64,000 bases of DNA from Micromonospora parva (GCF_000718515.1 NZ_JNZS01000013.1:1-64000); one strand, 5' to 3'. Positions 35,833-45,262 are shown, numbered from the stretch's first letter. Notes: generated from the letters alone by a model not told the origin. Numbers and translations are program-made.

Positions 35833-37887
35833 TCAGTGGGTACGCGCTGGCGGTCGCCCGCCGAAACCGCGCCGGTCGTCGCGCGGCCGGTCATCGCGCT
35901 GCCGGTCGTCACGGGGCCGGTCGTCGCGGACCCGGCTCTCCGGGCGGAAACCACCGCGAGCGTCCCGGTCGCCGAAGCGCCGCTCACCCTGCGGCCGGTC
36001 GCCGAAGCGCCGCTCGCCGGTCGGCCGATCGCCCCGACCGTCCCGGTCACCGAACTGCGGCCGGTCCCCGAACCGACGCTCGCCCTGCGGCCGGTCGCCG
36101 TACCCCCGGGTGTCCCGATCGGCGTAACGCCGCTCGCCCTGCGGGCGGTCGCCGTAGCCACGGTCGCCCTGCGGGCGGTCGCCCTGGGCCCGGTCGCCGA
36201 AGCGACGCTCGCCGGTGGGCCGGTCGCCGAAGCGTCGGTCACCCTGCGGGCGGTCGCCGTAGCCACGGTCACCCTGCGGGCGGTCGCCGAAGCGGCGCTC
36301 GCTGGTGGGCCGGTCGCCGTAGCGGCGGTCGCCCTGCGGCCGGTCGCCGTAGCCCCGGTCGCCCTGCGGGCGGTCGCCCTGGGCCCGGTCGCCGAAGCGG
36401 CGCTCGCCGGTGGGCCGGTCGCCGAAGCGCCGGTCGCCCTGCGGGCGGTCGCCGTAGCGACGCTCGCCGCCTGAGCGGTCACCGAACCGACGCGGGCCGC
36501 CGGCCCGGTCGTCGAACCGGCGCGAGCCGCCGGAGCGGTCGCCGTAGCCCCGGGGCTCCGCCTCGACGCGGACCGGGACGCCACTGGGCTCGCGGGCGCC
36601 GACCAGCTCGGCCAACGCCGCGTCACCGACCCGGACCCGGGTCTCGGCCGGCGCGACGCCGGCCTTCTCCATCATCGCCAGGGTGGTACGGCGCTGCTTC
36701 GGCAGCACCAACGTGGCGACCGCACCAGACTCGCCGGCCCGGGCGGTACGACCCGCACGGTGCAGGTAGTCCTTCGGGTCCTTCGGCGGGTCGACGTGCA
36801 GCACCAGGGTGACTCCGTCGACGTGGATGCCCCGCGCCGCCACGTCCGTGGCGACCAGCACGTTCATCCGGCCCTCGCGGAACTCGGCAAGCGTCTTGGT
36901 GCGCATCCGCTGGGTCTTGCCGCCGTGCAGCCCACCGGCGCGTACGCCGACGGCCGCGAGCTGCTCGACCAGCCGGTCCACCCCGAGCTGGGTACGGGCG
37001 AAGACCATCGTCCGGCCGTCCCGGGCGGCGATCGAGGCCGCCACCGGGAACTTCTCGTGCGGCGGGATCAACAGCATGTGGTGGTCCATGGTGGACACCG
37101 AGGCGGTGGACGGCGCGGTGGAGTGGGTGACCGGGTCGGTCATGAACCGCTTGACCAACGCGTCGACGTCACCGTCCAGGGTGGCCGAGAAGAGCAGCCG
37201 CTGACCGTTCGCCGGCGTCTTCGCCAGCAGCTCGGTCACCTCGGGCAGGAAGCCCATGTCGGCCATCTGGTCGGCCTCGTCGAGCACCGTGACCTCGACG
37301 TCGTCGAGCTGGCAGATGCCCCGCTCGATGAGGTCGCCGAGCCGCCCCGGGGTGGCCACGATGATCTCCACACCGCGACGCAGCGCGTCGATCTGACGGT
37401 CGTACGGAACGCCGCCGACGGCGGTCTTGAGGAAGATGCCGACGGCCTTGCCCAGCGGCACCAGAGCGTCGTTGACCTGCATGGCCAGCTCTCGGGTGGG
37501 CACCAGCACCAGGGCGCGCGGGCGCATCGGCCGGGCCCGGTTGCGGTCGGCCAGCCGAGCGATCATCGGCAGGCCGAAGGCGAGCGTCTTGCCGGAACCG
37601 GTCTGCCCCCGACCCAGCACGTCGCGGCCGGCGAGCGCGTCCGGAAGGGTGGCCCGCTGGATCTCGAACGGGCTGGTGATGCCCTGCTGCGCCAGTGCGC
37701 GGACCAGCGGGTCGGGCAGGCCGAGGGTAGTGAAACTGATCGGGTCGGCGGTCTCCGTCGGCACGGGCTCGGCCTGCGGGGTGGCGGCCTCGCCCGGAGC
37801 GACGTCGAGCTGCTCCCGTGCGGTGTCGGCCGCCGGGACTGAGTTGAAAACGGACGTAACGGTGCTGGGGTCAGCAGAGGTGGTCAA
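35833..37887 (-). CDS. DEAD-box RNA helicase with long repetitive Arg/Gly/Asp tail
   Basis: This 684-residue helicase has the Q motif (about 55-80), GQTGSGKT (94-101), DEAD (203-206), SAT and HRAGRTARAGE, so the two RecA domains are complete (to about 420). Residues about 440-684 are a low-complexity tail of repeated RFGDRPQGDRR-like units. Such RGG/RGD tails bind RNA and promote condensates in cold-shock or ribosome-assembly helicases. TTG 37887 was chosen because AAAGG lies upstream and no ATG or GTG gives a sensible N-terminus; this start is uncertain. The preceding 200 bp hold no gene. Confidence 0.88.
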   Translation of the reverse strand: MTTSADPSTVTSVFNSVPAADTAREQLDVAPGEAATPQAEPVPTETADPISFTTLGLPDPLVRALAQQGITSPFEIQRATLPDALAGRDVLGRGQTGSGKTLAFGLPMIARLADRNRARPMRPRALVLVPTRELAMQVNDALVPLGKAVGIFLKTAVGGVPYDRQIDALRRGVEIIVATPGRLGDLIERGICQLDDVEVTVLDEADQMADMGFLPEVTELLAKTPANGQRLLFSATLDGDVDALVKRFMTDPVTHSTAPSTASVSTMDHHMLLIPPHEKFPVAASIAARDGRTMVFARTQLGVDRLVEQLAAVGVRAGGLHGGKTQRMRTKTLAEFREGRMNVLVATDVAARGIHVDGVTLVLHVDPPKDPKDYLHRAGRTARAGESGAVATLVLPKQRRTTLAMMEKAGVAPAETRVRVGDAALAELVGAREPSGVPVRVEAEPRGYGDRSGGSRRFDDRAGGPRRFGDRSGGERRYGDRPQGDRRFGDRPTGERRFGDRAQGDRPQGDRGYGDRPQGDRRYGDRPTSERRFGDRPQGDRGYGDRPQGDRRFGDRPTGERRFGDRAQGDRPQGDRGYGDRPQGERRYADRDTRGYGDRPQGERRFGDRPQFGDRDGRGDRPTGERRFGDRPQGERRFGDRDARGGFRPESRVRDDRPRDDRQRDDRPRDDRRGFGGRPPARTH
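35850..36560 (-). repeat. Tandem repeats coding the helicase tail
   Basis: About 700 bp are built from degenerate 21- to 30-bp units of the GGTCGCCGAAGC type on the plus strand. They code for repeated (R)(F/Y)GDRPxGDR motifs. They also open long, meaningless frames on the other strand. Confidence 0.85.
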
Positions 37888-38084
37888 CAAAAACCTTTCG
37901 AGCGGGGCGCATCTTCGCGATGGCCTGCCGCGGCTGTGCCGCCGGATCGCCCGCAAGATCGCCCAGGGGCGCACACCACGCGCGCCGGGTCAGTGATCTC
38001 ATCCAGTGTACGGCGGTCCGGCGAAGCCGCCAGCCGGTTGTCCGACCGTAGTGGGCGGACTCACCATCGCTGGCGCTCGCTGGC

Positions 38085-39719
38085 TCACCCGTTGAGCACG
38101 CTGCCCACCAGACCGTCCAGGGCGTCGCCGGCGAGCAGGACGACCGCGACGCTGATCGCCACCAGCAGCCCCAGAGCGGCGGCCAGGACGATCATCACCC
38201 GGGCGTTGCTGGACCGTTCGGTCGGCGTGTCGGACCAGCCCTGGGCCAGGATGTGCCCGGTCAACGAGCCGGAGGTCTCCACCGCGTTGGCGGGTATCGC
38301 GACAGTGGTGAATCCGGCCCCCTCGCCGTTGCCGTAGACGGTGCCGGCCAGGTCGGAGCCGCCGTCGTGCCGCACACCACGGGTGCCGGCCGTAACCCGT
38401 CCGGCGGAACCGGCCGGAGGGCCGCTCGGCGGCGCGGTCGTCCGGGAGTTCATGGTGCTGTTCCGGGTCGACGACGGAGCCCCGGTGGTCGACGGCGGCC
38501 AGCTCGGCAGCGCTGGCGCGGGAACCACCGGCGGTGCGGAGGCGGCTGGCGGGGCCCATCCGCCGGCGGACATCGGGCGGGTCGCCCCACCGGTGGGTGA
38601 CCACCCGGATGGCGGTGCGGAGACCGACGCGGTGGCCCGTACGCCGGGCGTGTCGGTCATCGCCGGTGGCGGCGGAAACGGCGGTGCCGGCATCGGGCCG
38701 GGCGGGGCTGGCGGTGCCGGCACCGGCGGACCGGGTGGCGGCAGCGGCGGGCTCGGGACGGGCGGCGACGGCGGGCCGGGAATGGGCGGCACCGGCGAGG
38801 GCGGCGGGATGGGCGGGCCCGGAACGGGCGGAACCGGACCGGGCGGCGGCGTTGGGCGGGGGTTCGGCGTCGGCGTCGGCCCGGGCGGGTACGGACCCGG
38901 GGCCGGTGCGGGCTCCGGCTCGGGTGGCGGCGGCTGCGTCGGCCCGGGGCCGGGTGGGGCGGGCTCCGGCTCCGGAGTCGAGGGCGTCGGGGCCGGCTCC
39001 GGCTCGGTGCCCACCGGCGCGGACCGGTAGACGCCGGGCGTGCTCTCCCGAGGATCCGGGCTGCCCAGGGTGCCGGCCGTGCCCCGGCTGCCGCTCGGAA
39101 CCGTGGCGCTGGCCCGGGCGGGCGCGGGGGAGCCGTGCCGCTGACCCGGCAATGACACGTCGGCCGAGCCGGCCGGGCTGGCCGAGCCGGTCGCCCGGTA
39201 GGTGGTCGCCGTGCTCGGAGCACTGGCCGGCATGTCGGCCCGGCGCGCCGTGGCGGTCACGACGCTGGCGCGGGCGCGTACCGGTGCGGTGGCCTGAGCA
39301 GGGGGCGCGTCGACCACTGCCGGCTCCCCGGCGTCGGTCCCGCTGCTGTCCGTGGCGGCGTCGGTCCCGCCGCTGTCCACGGCGGCGTCCGTTCCGCCGG
39401 GGGCGGCACCGGCGGGTACCTCGGCGGCGGGCGCATCGTCATCGGCGTCGGTCGAGGCGTCCGCGACGACCGGTGCCGTGCTGCTGTCGGCCGCCTTGGC
39501 ATCGCTGGCGGTTGAGCTGATGTCGCTGTCGGCGGGGCCGCTGTCGGCCGCCTCGGCATCACTGTCAGCGGAGCGGTCGGCCGGGCTGGCGTCGCTGTCT
39601 GCCGGGCTGGTGCCTGCCGGGCTGGCGGCGGTCACCGGGTCGGCGGTGTCCGGCCCTGGTGGGTCGGCCTGGTCGACCACGGGGTCGACAGTCTCCGCCG
39701 GATCTTTCTGCTCGGCCAT
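38085..39719 (-). CDS. Proline-rich protein with C-terminal membrane anchor
   Basis: I recognise no family. The 544-residue product has an acidic Asp/Ala/Ser-rich N-terminal third (about 1-130), a central stretch of nearly pure proline-rich sequence (PPPGPPVPAPP-like, about 230-350), a short conserved-looking segment (about 450-500) and one transmembrane helix at 510-532 (VMIVLAAALGLLVAISVAVV). The large part is probably cytoplasmic. GGAGGGCGGAA before ATG 39719 supports the start. It lies beside a wall hydrolase gene, so a scaffold role at the envelope is possible but unproved. Confidence 0.68.
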   Translation of the reverse strand: MAEQKDPAETVDPVVDQADPPGPDTADPVTAASPAGTSPADSDASPADRSADSDAEAADSGPADSDISSTASDAKAADSSTAPVVADASTDADDDAPAAEVPAGAAPGGTDAAVDSGGTDAATDSSGTDAGEPAVVDAPPAQATAPVRARASVVTATARRADMPASAPSTATTYRATGSASPAGSADVSLPGQRHGSPAPARASATVPSGSRGTAGTLGSPDPRESTPGVYRSAPVGTEPEPAPTPSTPEPEPAPPGPGPTQPPPPEPEPAPAPGPYPPGPTPTPNPRPTPPPGPVPPVPGPPIPPPSPVPPIPGPPSPPVPSPPLPPPGPPVPAPPAPPGPMPAPPFPPPPAMTDTPGVRATASVSAPPSGWSPTGGATRPMSAGGWAPPAASAPPVVPAPALPSWPPSTTGAPSSTRNSTMNSRTTAPPSGPPAGSAGRVTAGTRGVRHDGGSDLAGTVYGNGEGAGFTTVAIPANAVETSGSLTGHILAQGWSDTPTERSSNARVMIVLAAALGLLVAISVAVVLLAGDALDGLVGSVLNG

Positions 39720-39833
39720 TTCCGCCCTCCGCGCCATGCTCGCACCCGGACCCGTGACGTCGGGTCGGATGTGCCTGGTTGTCACGGTGCCACAGATCTC
39801 CCCGAGCGGACAGCCGGAGCGGGTCGTGGCGGA

Positions 39834-41399
39834 TCAGCCCGCGTCGCTGGGGGTGGCCGTCGCGCTGCGGGTGCCGGTCGCGCTCGTGCTGGCCTTCGGC
39901 GTGGTCGTCGGAGACGCGCTGTTCGGTGCGCTGGGCGGTGCCGGCGGCAGGGTCGTCGGAGTGTTGCTCGGGGTGTTCGACGGCTTCGGCGTGGTGCTGC
40001 CGGTCGGCGTGGGCGTCGGGGTGGTCGTCAAGGTCGGCGTCGGGGTCGGCTTGGTGGTCTTCGTCGGCGTCGGCGTGGGCGTCGGCTTGGTGGTCTTCGT
40101 CGGCGTGGGCGTGGGCTTCGGCGGCGTCGGCTTCGGGGGCGAGACGGGCGGGGTCGTGACGGGCGGGGTCGGATTGGTCACGGCCGGTGCCGGCACCGCG
40201 CCGATCACCCGGGTGGCGGCGTACAGCCGGGACCAACGGACGACCGAGATCTTGACGACGTCGCCGGTGGTGGGTGCCTGCACCATCTTGCCGTTGCCGA
40301 TGTACATGCCGACGTGGTGGATCGTCGTCCAGCTGCTGCCCGAGGCGAAGAAGAGCAGGTCGCCGGGGAGCAGCGCGCTCTGCGGAACCGTGCGTCCCCG
40401 GGTGGCCGCGTACTGGTCGCGGGAGACCCGGGGCAGGTCGAAGTAGTCGGCACCGGGGGAGCGGTACGCCGCCCACATCAGGCCGGAGCAGTCGAACTGG
40501 TTCGGCCCCTCCTCGGACCACTTGTACGGGTCGCCGAGCTGGGCGAGCGCGTACCGGACCGCGGCCAGTGCCCGGGGGTGCGCGGCCATGCCGCTGATGC
40601 TCTGGTTGGAGACGTAGCCGGCGCCGATCTGCTGCTCGGTGGCTTCCTGCTGGCGTTCGATCTCGATCAGCGCGGCGGCGTTGTCCTTGCGCAGCTTGAG
40701 CAGGCTCGCCTCGGCGGCGCGCAGCGCCGTCTCGCCAGTGGTGAACTCCAGCTCGGCGGCGGCGAGCAGGTCCTTGGCCTCGCTGTGCTTCTGGTACGCG
40801 GCCTGCTCACCGGCGCGGGCCCGGGACAGCTCCCCGGCCACCCCGGTGGTGCCGCCGTCGACCTTCTCGCCACGGGTGATCGCCTGCAGGCGGCTCAGCC
40901 CACGGATGTCCTGGGCGAGGTCGCCCGGCGGGAGCGCGGCGGCCTGCTTGATGGCCTCGGCGGCGGCGGTGTCGGCGGTCTGCTGGGCCCGCAGCAGGGC
41001 GTCCTGTGCGGTCGCCAGCGCCTTGCCGGCCGCGTCGAGCTGGGCCTGCGCGTCGACGCGTTTCTGTCGGCTGACCAGCAACGCCTCGCCGAGCGTGCCG
41101 ACCTGAACCTCGCCGGCGGCGATCGCGGTGGCCAGCGGGCCGCTGCCGATGTTGACCACCGGCGGGACGGGCACGCCGGCGACCGGTGCGCCGCCGGGCA
41201 ACTGGAGCGAGCCGGTGATCGCCGGGCGGGAGCCGGTGTCCGGCACGGTGGTCGGCACGCCGGGCTCCGCGTACGCGGGGGTGGCCAGCACCGCTGCGGC
41301 GATGGCACCGAGCAGGGCGGCCCAGAGCTTCGGACGCAGGACCGGCGAGATCACCGGGCTCCGTCGTCGCTGCCGTCGCCCGCGCCCGCTGTAGACCAT
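39834..41399 (-). CDS. Secreted NlpC/P60 peptidoglycan endopeptidase
   Basis: This 521-residue exported protein has a signal peptide (cleavage near ATPAYA, about residue 45), a long coiled-coil region (about 100-260) and an NlpC/P60 domain with Cys304 in FDCSGLMWA and His362 in HHVGMYIG. It should cut stem peptides of peptidoglycan, like RipA-type hydrolases, with the coil acting as inhibitor or partner-binding part. The last 130 residues are a Pro/Thr-rich tail with KTTKPTPTPT repeats, likely wall-spanning. GGGGAG before the ATG supports the start. Confidence 0.9.
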   Translation of the reverse strand: MVYSGRGRRQRRRSPVISPVLRPKLWAALLGAIAAAVLATPAYAEPGVPTTVPDTGSRPAITGSLQLPGGAPVAGVPVPPVVNIGSGPLATAIAAGEVQVGTLGEALLVSRQKRVDAQAQLDAAGKALATAQDALLRAQQTADTAAAEAIKQAAALPPGDLAQDIRGLSRLQAITRGEKVDGGTTGVAGELSRARAGEQAAYQKHSEAKDLLAAAELEFTTGETALRAAEASLLKLRKDNAAALIEIERQQEATEQQIGAGYVSNQSISGMAAHPRALAAVRYALAQLGDPYKWSEEGPNQFDCSGLMWAAYRSPGADYFDLPRVSRDQYAATRGRTVPQSALLPGDLLFFASGSSWTTIHHVGMYIGNGKMVQAPTTGDVVKISVVRWSRLYAATRVIGAVPAPAVTNPTPPVTTPPVSPPKPTPPKPTPTPTKTTKPTPTPTPTKTTKPTPTPTLTTTPTPTPTGSTTPKPSNTPSNTPTTLPPAPPSAPNSASPTTTPKASTSATGTRSATATPSDAG

Positions 41400-41638
41400 G
41401 CCGCTCCCCGTCCAACCGCTCGTCGTCGCGCTCGGTGGGCGCGACCGCCGGGACGGTACCAGTGTGTGTGTTCCGCCCCACCTTGTTACTACCGCACCTC
41501 GCCACTCATGTCGATGCGTTGTCGGGTTACGGGAGGCTGAGAGTCTGGTGAAGTGGGTCGCTGCCGCCGACCGTGCCGCCGGGCCCGTCGGCGTCGCGAC
41601 GTACGCTCGATCCGGACCGCAGGTGGAAGGGACGTGCC

Positions 41639-42808
41639 ATGGACGCCGGACTCAAGCGTGAGCTCGAAGCGAAGGTGTACGCCGGTGAGCGGCTGACCCG
41701 GGAGGACGGGGTCGCCCTCTACGAGAGCGACGACCTGACCTGGCTGGGGCGGCTGGCGCACCACAAGCGCACCGAGCTGAACGGCGACCGGGTGATGTTC
41801 AACGTCAACCGGCACCTCAACCTGACCAACGTCTGTTCGGCGTCGTGTGCGTACTGCTCGTTCCAGCGCAAGCCGGGCGAGAAGGACGCGTACACGATGC
41901 GCATCGACGAGGCGGTCCGCAAGGCCAAGGAGATGGAGGACGAGCAGCTCACCGAGCTGCACATCGTCAACGGTCTGCACCCCACGTTGCCCTGGCGTTA
42001 CTACCCGAAGGTGCTGCGTGAGCTGAAGGCGGCGCTGCCGACCGTCAAGCTCAAGTGCTTCACGGCGACCGAGGTGCAGTGGTTCGAGAAGATCAGCGGC
42101 CTGAGCGCCGACGAGATCCTCGACGAGCTGATGGACGCCGGCCTGGAGTCGCTGACCGGTGGTGGCGCGGAGATCTTCGACTGGGAGGTCCGCCAGCACA
42201 TCGTCGACCACGCCTGCCACTGGGAAGACTGGTCGCGGATCCACGCCCTGGCGCACAGCAAGGGCATGAAGACCCCGGCGACGATGCTGTACGGCCACAT
42301 CGAGGAGCCCCGCCACCGCGTCGACCACGTGCTGCGGCTGCGCGAGTTGCAGGACGAGACCGGCGGGTTCGCGGTCTTCATCCCGCTGCGCTACCAGCAC
42401 GACTTCGTCGACTCGGCGGACGGCAAGATCCGTAACCGGATCCAGGCCCGCACCACGATGGCCTCGCCGGCCGAGTCGCTGAAGACGTTCGCCGTCTCCC
42501 GGCTGCTCTTCGACAACGTGCCGCACCTGAAGAACTTCTGGGTGATGCACGGGCTGTCGGTGGCTCAGCTGTCGTTGAACTTCGGCGTGGACGACCTGGA
42601 CGGTTCCGTCGTCGAATACAAGATCACTCACGACGCCGACTCGTACGGCACCCCGAACACCATGCACCGCGACGACCTGCTGCACCTGATCTGGGACGCC
42701 GGCTTCCAGCCGGTCGAGCGGGACACCCGCTACAACGTGGTCCGGGAGTACGACAAGGCCCCGTCGCTGGCCGAGCGGCGCGCCGAGCCGCAGCAGGTCT
42801 GGGCCTGA
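41639..42808 (+). CDS. mqnE: Aminofutalosine synthase
   Basis: MqnE is a radical SAM enzyme that joins 3-(1-carboxyvinyloxy)benzoate to SAM, the second step of the futalosine menaquinone route after MqnA. The 389-residue protein has the iron-sulfur motif CSASCAYC (Cys66, Cys70, Cys73) and matches MqnE rather than CofH or MqnC in IVNGLHPTLPWRYYP and HIEEPRHRVDH. GGAAGGGA lies 7 nt before the ATG. It is not next to mqnA, which is 18 kb away. Confidence 0.93.
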   Translation: MDAGLKRELEAKVYAGERLTREDGVALYESDDLTWLGRLAHHKRTELNGDRVMFNVNRHLNLTNVCSASCAYCSFQRKPGEKDAYTMRIDEAVRKAKEMEDEQLTELHIVNGLHPTLPWRYYPKVLRELKAALPTVKLKCFTATEVQWFEKISGLSADEILDELMDAGLESLTGGGAEIFDWEVRQHIVDHACHWEDWSRIHALAHSKGMKTPATMLYGHIEEPRHRVDHVLRLRELQDETGGFAVFIPLRYQHDFVDSADGKIRNRIQARTTMASPAESLKTFAVSRLLFDNVPHLKNFWVMHGLSVAQLSLNFGVDDLDGSVVEYKITHDADSYGTPNTMHRDDLLHLIWDAGFQPVERDTRYNVVREYDKAPSLAERRAEPQQVWA

Positions 42809-42831
42809 GTCGCCACGTACCCTCGCAGTCG

Positions 42832-43269
42832 ATGACCGAGCAACGAGGATCTGAGCAGCAGGGCGGCTTTCCCCGCCGGGACGACCAGGGCCGCATCAGT
42901 ACCCTGGGCGACCTGCTCGGGGTGTGCCTGGCCGGCCTGGTCATCGGCGTGCTCGCGTTGGTGCTGTTCGACTGGGCGTTCGCCTCGATCGGCGCCGGCG
43001 ACTTCGGGCACACCAACGGCTGGCTGGCGGTGATCCTGCCGGCCTGGCTGTTCTGGGACGACTTCCGGGCCTGGGAGTTCGGCGCGGCCCGCGTGGTGGC
43101 GGCGGTGGTCGCGGCTGCCGTCGGGGTGTTCGTGGGGCTGCTGATCGCCGGTCTGGGCGGGGGGTTGCCGCCGCTGCTGTCCGGCGCGTTGGCGGCGGGG
43201 GCGTTCACAGTGGCGTACGCGGCCATCTGGTTCCCGGGCGTCCGCTGGCTGGCCCGGCGGACCGGCTGA
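42832..43269 (+). CDS. Hypothetical four-helix membrane protein
   Basis: This 145-residue protein has a polar N-terminus and about four transmembrane helices (near 28-50, 62-75, 83-108, 112-138). I recognise no family. TACCCT ends 8 nt before the ATG and gives a likely leaderless start. The gene follows mqnE by 23 bp and precedes a DUF4229-like gene. A role in quinone or respiratory metabolism would be a guess. Confidence 0.72.
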   Translation: MTEQRGSEQQGGFPRRDDQGRISTLGDLLGVCLAGLVIGVLALVLFDWAFASIGAGDFGHTNGWLAVILPAWLFWDDFRAWEFGAARVVAAVVAAAVGVFVGLLIAGLGGGLPPLLSGALAAGAFTVAYAAIWFPGVRWLARRTG

Positions 43270-43342
43270 GCACTACCGCCCGCCGGGCGGCTCGAACCTT
43301 CCGCCGGCAGTGGCGGGCGACGGAGAGAACGGAGTGGTGCAG

Positions 43343-43627
43343 GTGAGCGCCGCGCTCAAGTACACGCTGGGCCGGATCGGGCTGTTCGTCGCCGTGCTGG
43401 CGGGCCTCTGGCTGATCGACATGAACGTGTTCCTGAAGCTGATGCTGGCGTTGGTGTTCTCCGCCGCGCTCTCCTTCTTCCTGCTGCGCGGTTGGCGGGA
43501 CGAGATGGCCGGGGAGATCGCCGAAGCGGCCGAGCGCCGCAAGGTGGAGAAGGAACGCCTCCGCTCCGCCCTGGCCGGCGAAAACCCCCAAGATCCCACC
43601 GACCCGCCCACCGACTCCCCGCGTTGA
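43343..43627 (+). CDS. DUF4229-like small membrane protein
   Basis: This 94-residue protein has two helices (about 6-24 and 29-48) followed by a charged coil rich in Glu, Arg and Lys, as in DUF4229 proteins, which often sit near menaquinone genes in actinobacteria. GTG 43343 has GGAG 8 nt upstream; GTG 43337 and 43334 are alternatives. Its stop codon lies inside the left arm of the palindromic element that follows. Confidence 0.75.
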   Translation: MSAALKYTLGRIGLFVAVLAGLWLIDMNVFLKLMLALVFSAALSFFLLRGWRDEMAGEIAEAAERRKVEKERLRSALAGENPQDPTDPPTDSPR

Positions 43628-43683
43628 TCATGAGGTTAGCGGCTACGACACGCCGAGTGGCAGCCGCTAACCTCATGATCAAC
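43623..43683. repeat. Palindromic element between convergent genes
   Basis: Two perfect 22-nt arms (43623-43644 and 43662-43683; outer GTTGATCATGAGGTTAGC) surround a 17-nt centre. The element lies between the convergent DUF4229-like and C39 peptidase genes, contains the stop codon of the former, and could end transcription from both directions. Confidence 0.82.
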
Positions 43684-43714
43684 TCCGAAGAGGTGGGTGG
43701 CGGGAGGGGTGGGC

Positions 43715-45052
43715 CTACCAGTTGGTGGAGCCGGGGACCTTGGGCCAGGGCTTTGCGGTGGGCTTGATCAGGTAGGCGATGCCGCCGGAGCCGCCGGAGA
43801 CGCCGCCGCTGGCGTTGGTGCGCTTGGTCCGCAGCCAGATCTGCTCGAACTGCGCCCGCTTGTAGACGTTGCGCACCACGTCGTTGCTGGACGAGGCGGG
43901 GTCGTTGACGATGACGTCGCCGTCGGCGGTGAAGCCGACCACCACGAACAGGTGCCCGGAGGTGCCGTAGTTGGCGCCGTCCAGTTCGCTGGCGAGGAAG
44001 GACTGGCTGGTCACCACGGGGATGCCGGCGGCGATGAAACGTTCCAGCTCGTCCAGCGAGTGCAGCCGGGTCACCCGACCCTCCAGCCCGGGGAAGCTGG
44101 CCGCGTACGCGGTGTTGAACGGCCAGTTGCCCGCGCCGTCGTACGCGTAGTCGTAGGTCATCCGCGCGGCGTGGTTGACCGTCGGGTCGGGGTAGGTGGG
44201 GTCGACCCAGGAGGTGTCGGCCGCCGACGGTCCGCGGCCCCAGTACTCGACCACCATCTCGGTCGAGGTGGGCGAGCACCACGCCTCGCCGCCGCCGTCG
44301 TACTCGGGGTAGTGCCCGCTGTGCACGTTCTGCGAGTAGCGCGGCACCGGCAGTTCGACGCCCCAGGCGATGTGCCCGGCGCTGGGCGCGACGGTGAACC
44401 GGTCCGGCACTGTCGAGCTCATCGCGCCCAGCATCCGGACCACCGGCGCGGCGCTCTGCCCGGGCGCGCGGTAGAGGGTCAGTTTGAGCTGGTACGACCG
44501 CAGCAGCACCCCGGCCGCAGCGTCGTCGATGCTGAACGTGTCGGTCCAGATCGTCGACCAGGGGTCGCCCTGTCGGTTGACGCTGGTCCGCTTGATGTCG
44601 GTGTCGCCGGACGCCCAGCGCCCCAGCACGTACCACGGGGTCTGGTCGCCGCTGGTGTAGTTGCCCTGCATCTCCATTTGGATCCAGGTGCCGGCCGGGG
44701 TTTCCGCGTTCCAGGAGGCGATCAGTTCGGTGGCGTCGAACCCGATCCGGGTCACCGGTGAGGTCCAGGTGCCGTACTCCCAGGTGCGGGTGGCGCCGGT
44801 GTGCGGGTCCGCGTACTCGATGGTGCCGGCGGGGCGGGCCAGGGTGACGCCCGCGCGGGCGCCGGGCACGACGCGGGTGCCGGCCTGGCTGCCCCGGTGC
44901 CAGTCGGCGGGCCCGGACCAGTCCTGGTAGGTGATCTGCTCGTCATGGGCGGGGGCGGGCGGGTGTGCCGCCATCGCGGGCGCGGTGGTGGCGAGCAGGG
45001 TGAGCGTGGTGACGCCGGCGAGGGCGGCCGCGCGCAGGCGGGATCTGGCCAT
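43715..45052 (-). CDS. Secreted C39-family cysteine peptidase
   Basis: This 445-residue exported protein has a Sec signal peptide (ending near APAMA, about residue 28), a beta-sandwich region (about 40-215) and a C39-like papain-fold domain. Catalytic residues appear as Cys259 in AWCSPTS, His367 in SGHLFVVVG and Asn383-Asp384 in VNDPA. It is a stand-alone enzyme with no transporter, unlike bacteriocin-processing C39 proteins. GGAG 5 nt before ATG 45052 supports that start. It is divergent from the secreted M14 peptidase; the 210-bp space between them is AT-rich and must carry both promoters. Confidence 0.85.
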   Translation of the reverse strand: MARSRLRAAALAGVTTLTLLATTAPAMAAHPPAPAHDEQITYQDWSGPADWHRGSQAGTRVVPGARAGVTLARPAGTIEYADPHTGATRTWEYGTWTSPVTRIGFDATELIASWNAETPAGTWIQMEMQGNYTSGDQTPWYVLGRWASGDTDIKRTSVNRQGDPWSTIWTDTFSIDDAAAGVLLRSYQLKLTLYRAPGQSAAPVVRMLGAMSSTVPDRFTVAPSAGHIAWGVELPVPRYSQNVHSGHYPEYDGGGEAWCSPTSTEMVVEYWGRGPSAADTSWVDPTYPDPTVNHAARMTYDYAYDGAGNWPFNTAYAASFPGLEGRVTRLHSLDELERFIAAGIPVVTSQSFLASELDGANYGTSGHLFVVVGFTADGDVIVNDPASSSNDVVRNVYKRAQFEQIWLRTKRTNASGGVSGGSGGIAYLIKPTAKPWPKVPGSTNW

Positions 45053-45262
45053 GGGTGCTCCGCGGTGTCGAGGGGGCATCGTCGCTGGTCAGTTTTCCGC
45101 TTGGAGGGAAGTTTCGCCAGACGTTGATAGGTGGAAAATCATTGCCGCCGTGATGATCCTCCTGGGATGCATAAGGCAGCGATCGATATTGATATGACCA
45201 TGTGACAGGTGGTGAAGTGTCCTTCACCCAGCGGGATCTCCCGCCCTTCGAGGAGGTAGTCC

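Noticed and set aside
35779..36474. Long open frame on the plus strand opposite the helicase tail
   Set aside because: Its protein is only Val/Ala/Pro repeats mirroring the GDR-repeat DNA; the helicase frame explains the sequence.
38341..39030. Glycine-rich plus-strand frame opposite the proline-rich protein, resembling a PE-PGRS protein
   Set aside because: It is the complement of proline codons; the minus-strand gene has a ribosome site, sensible start and a membrane anchor.
41400..41520. Possible ydaO-type (c-di-AMP) riboswitch before the NlpC/P60 gene
   Set aside because: Actinobacterial wall hydrolase genes often have one, but I could not find its conserved core motifs here.
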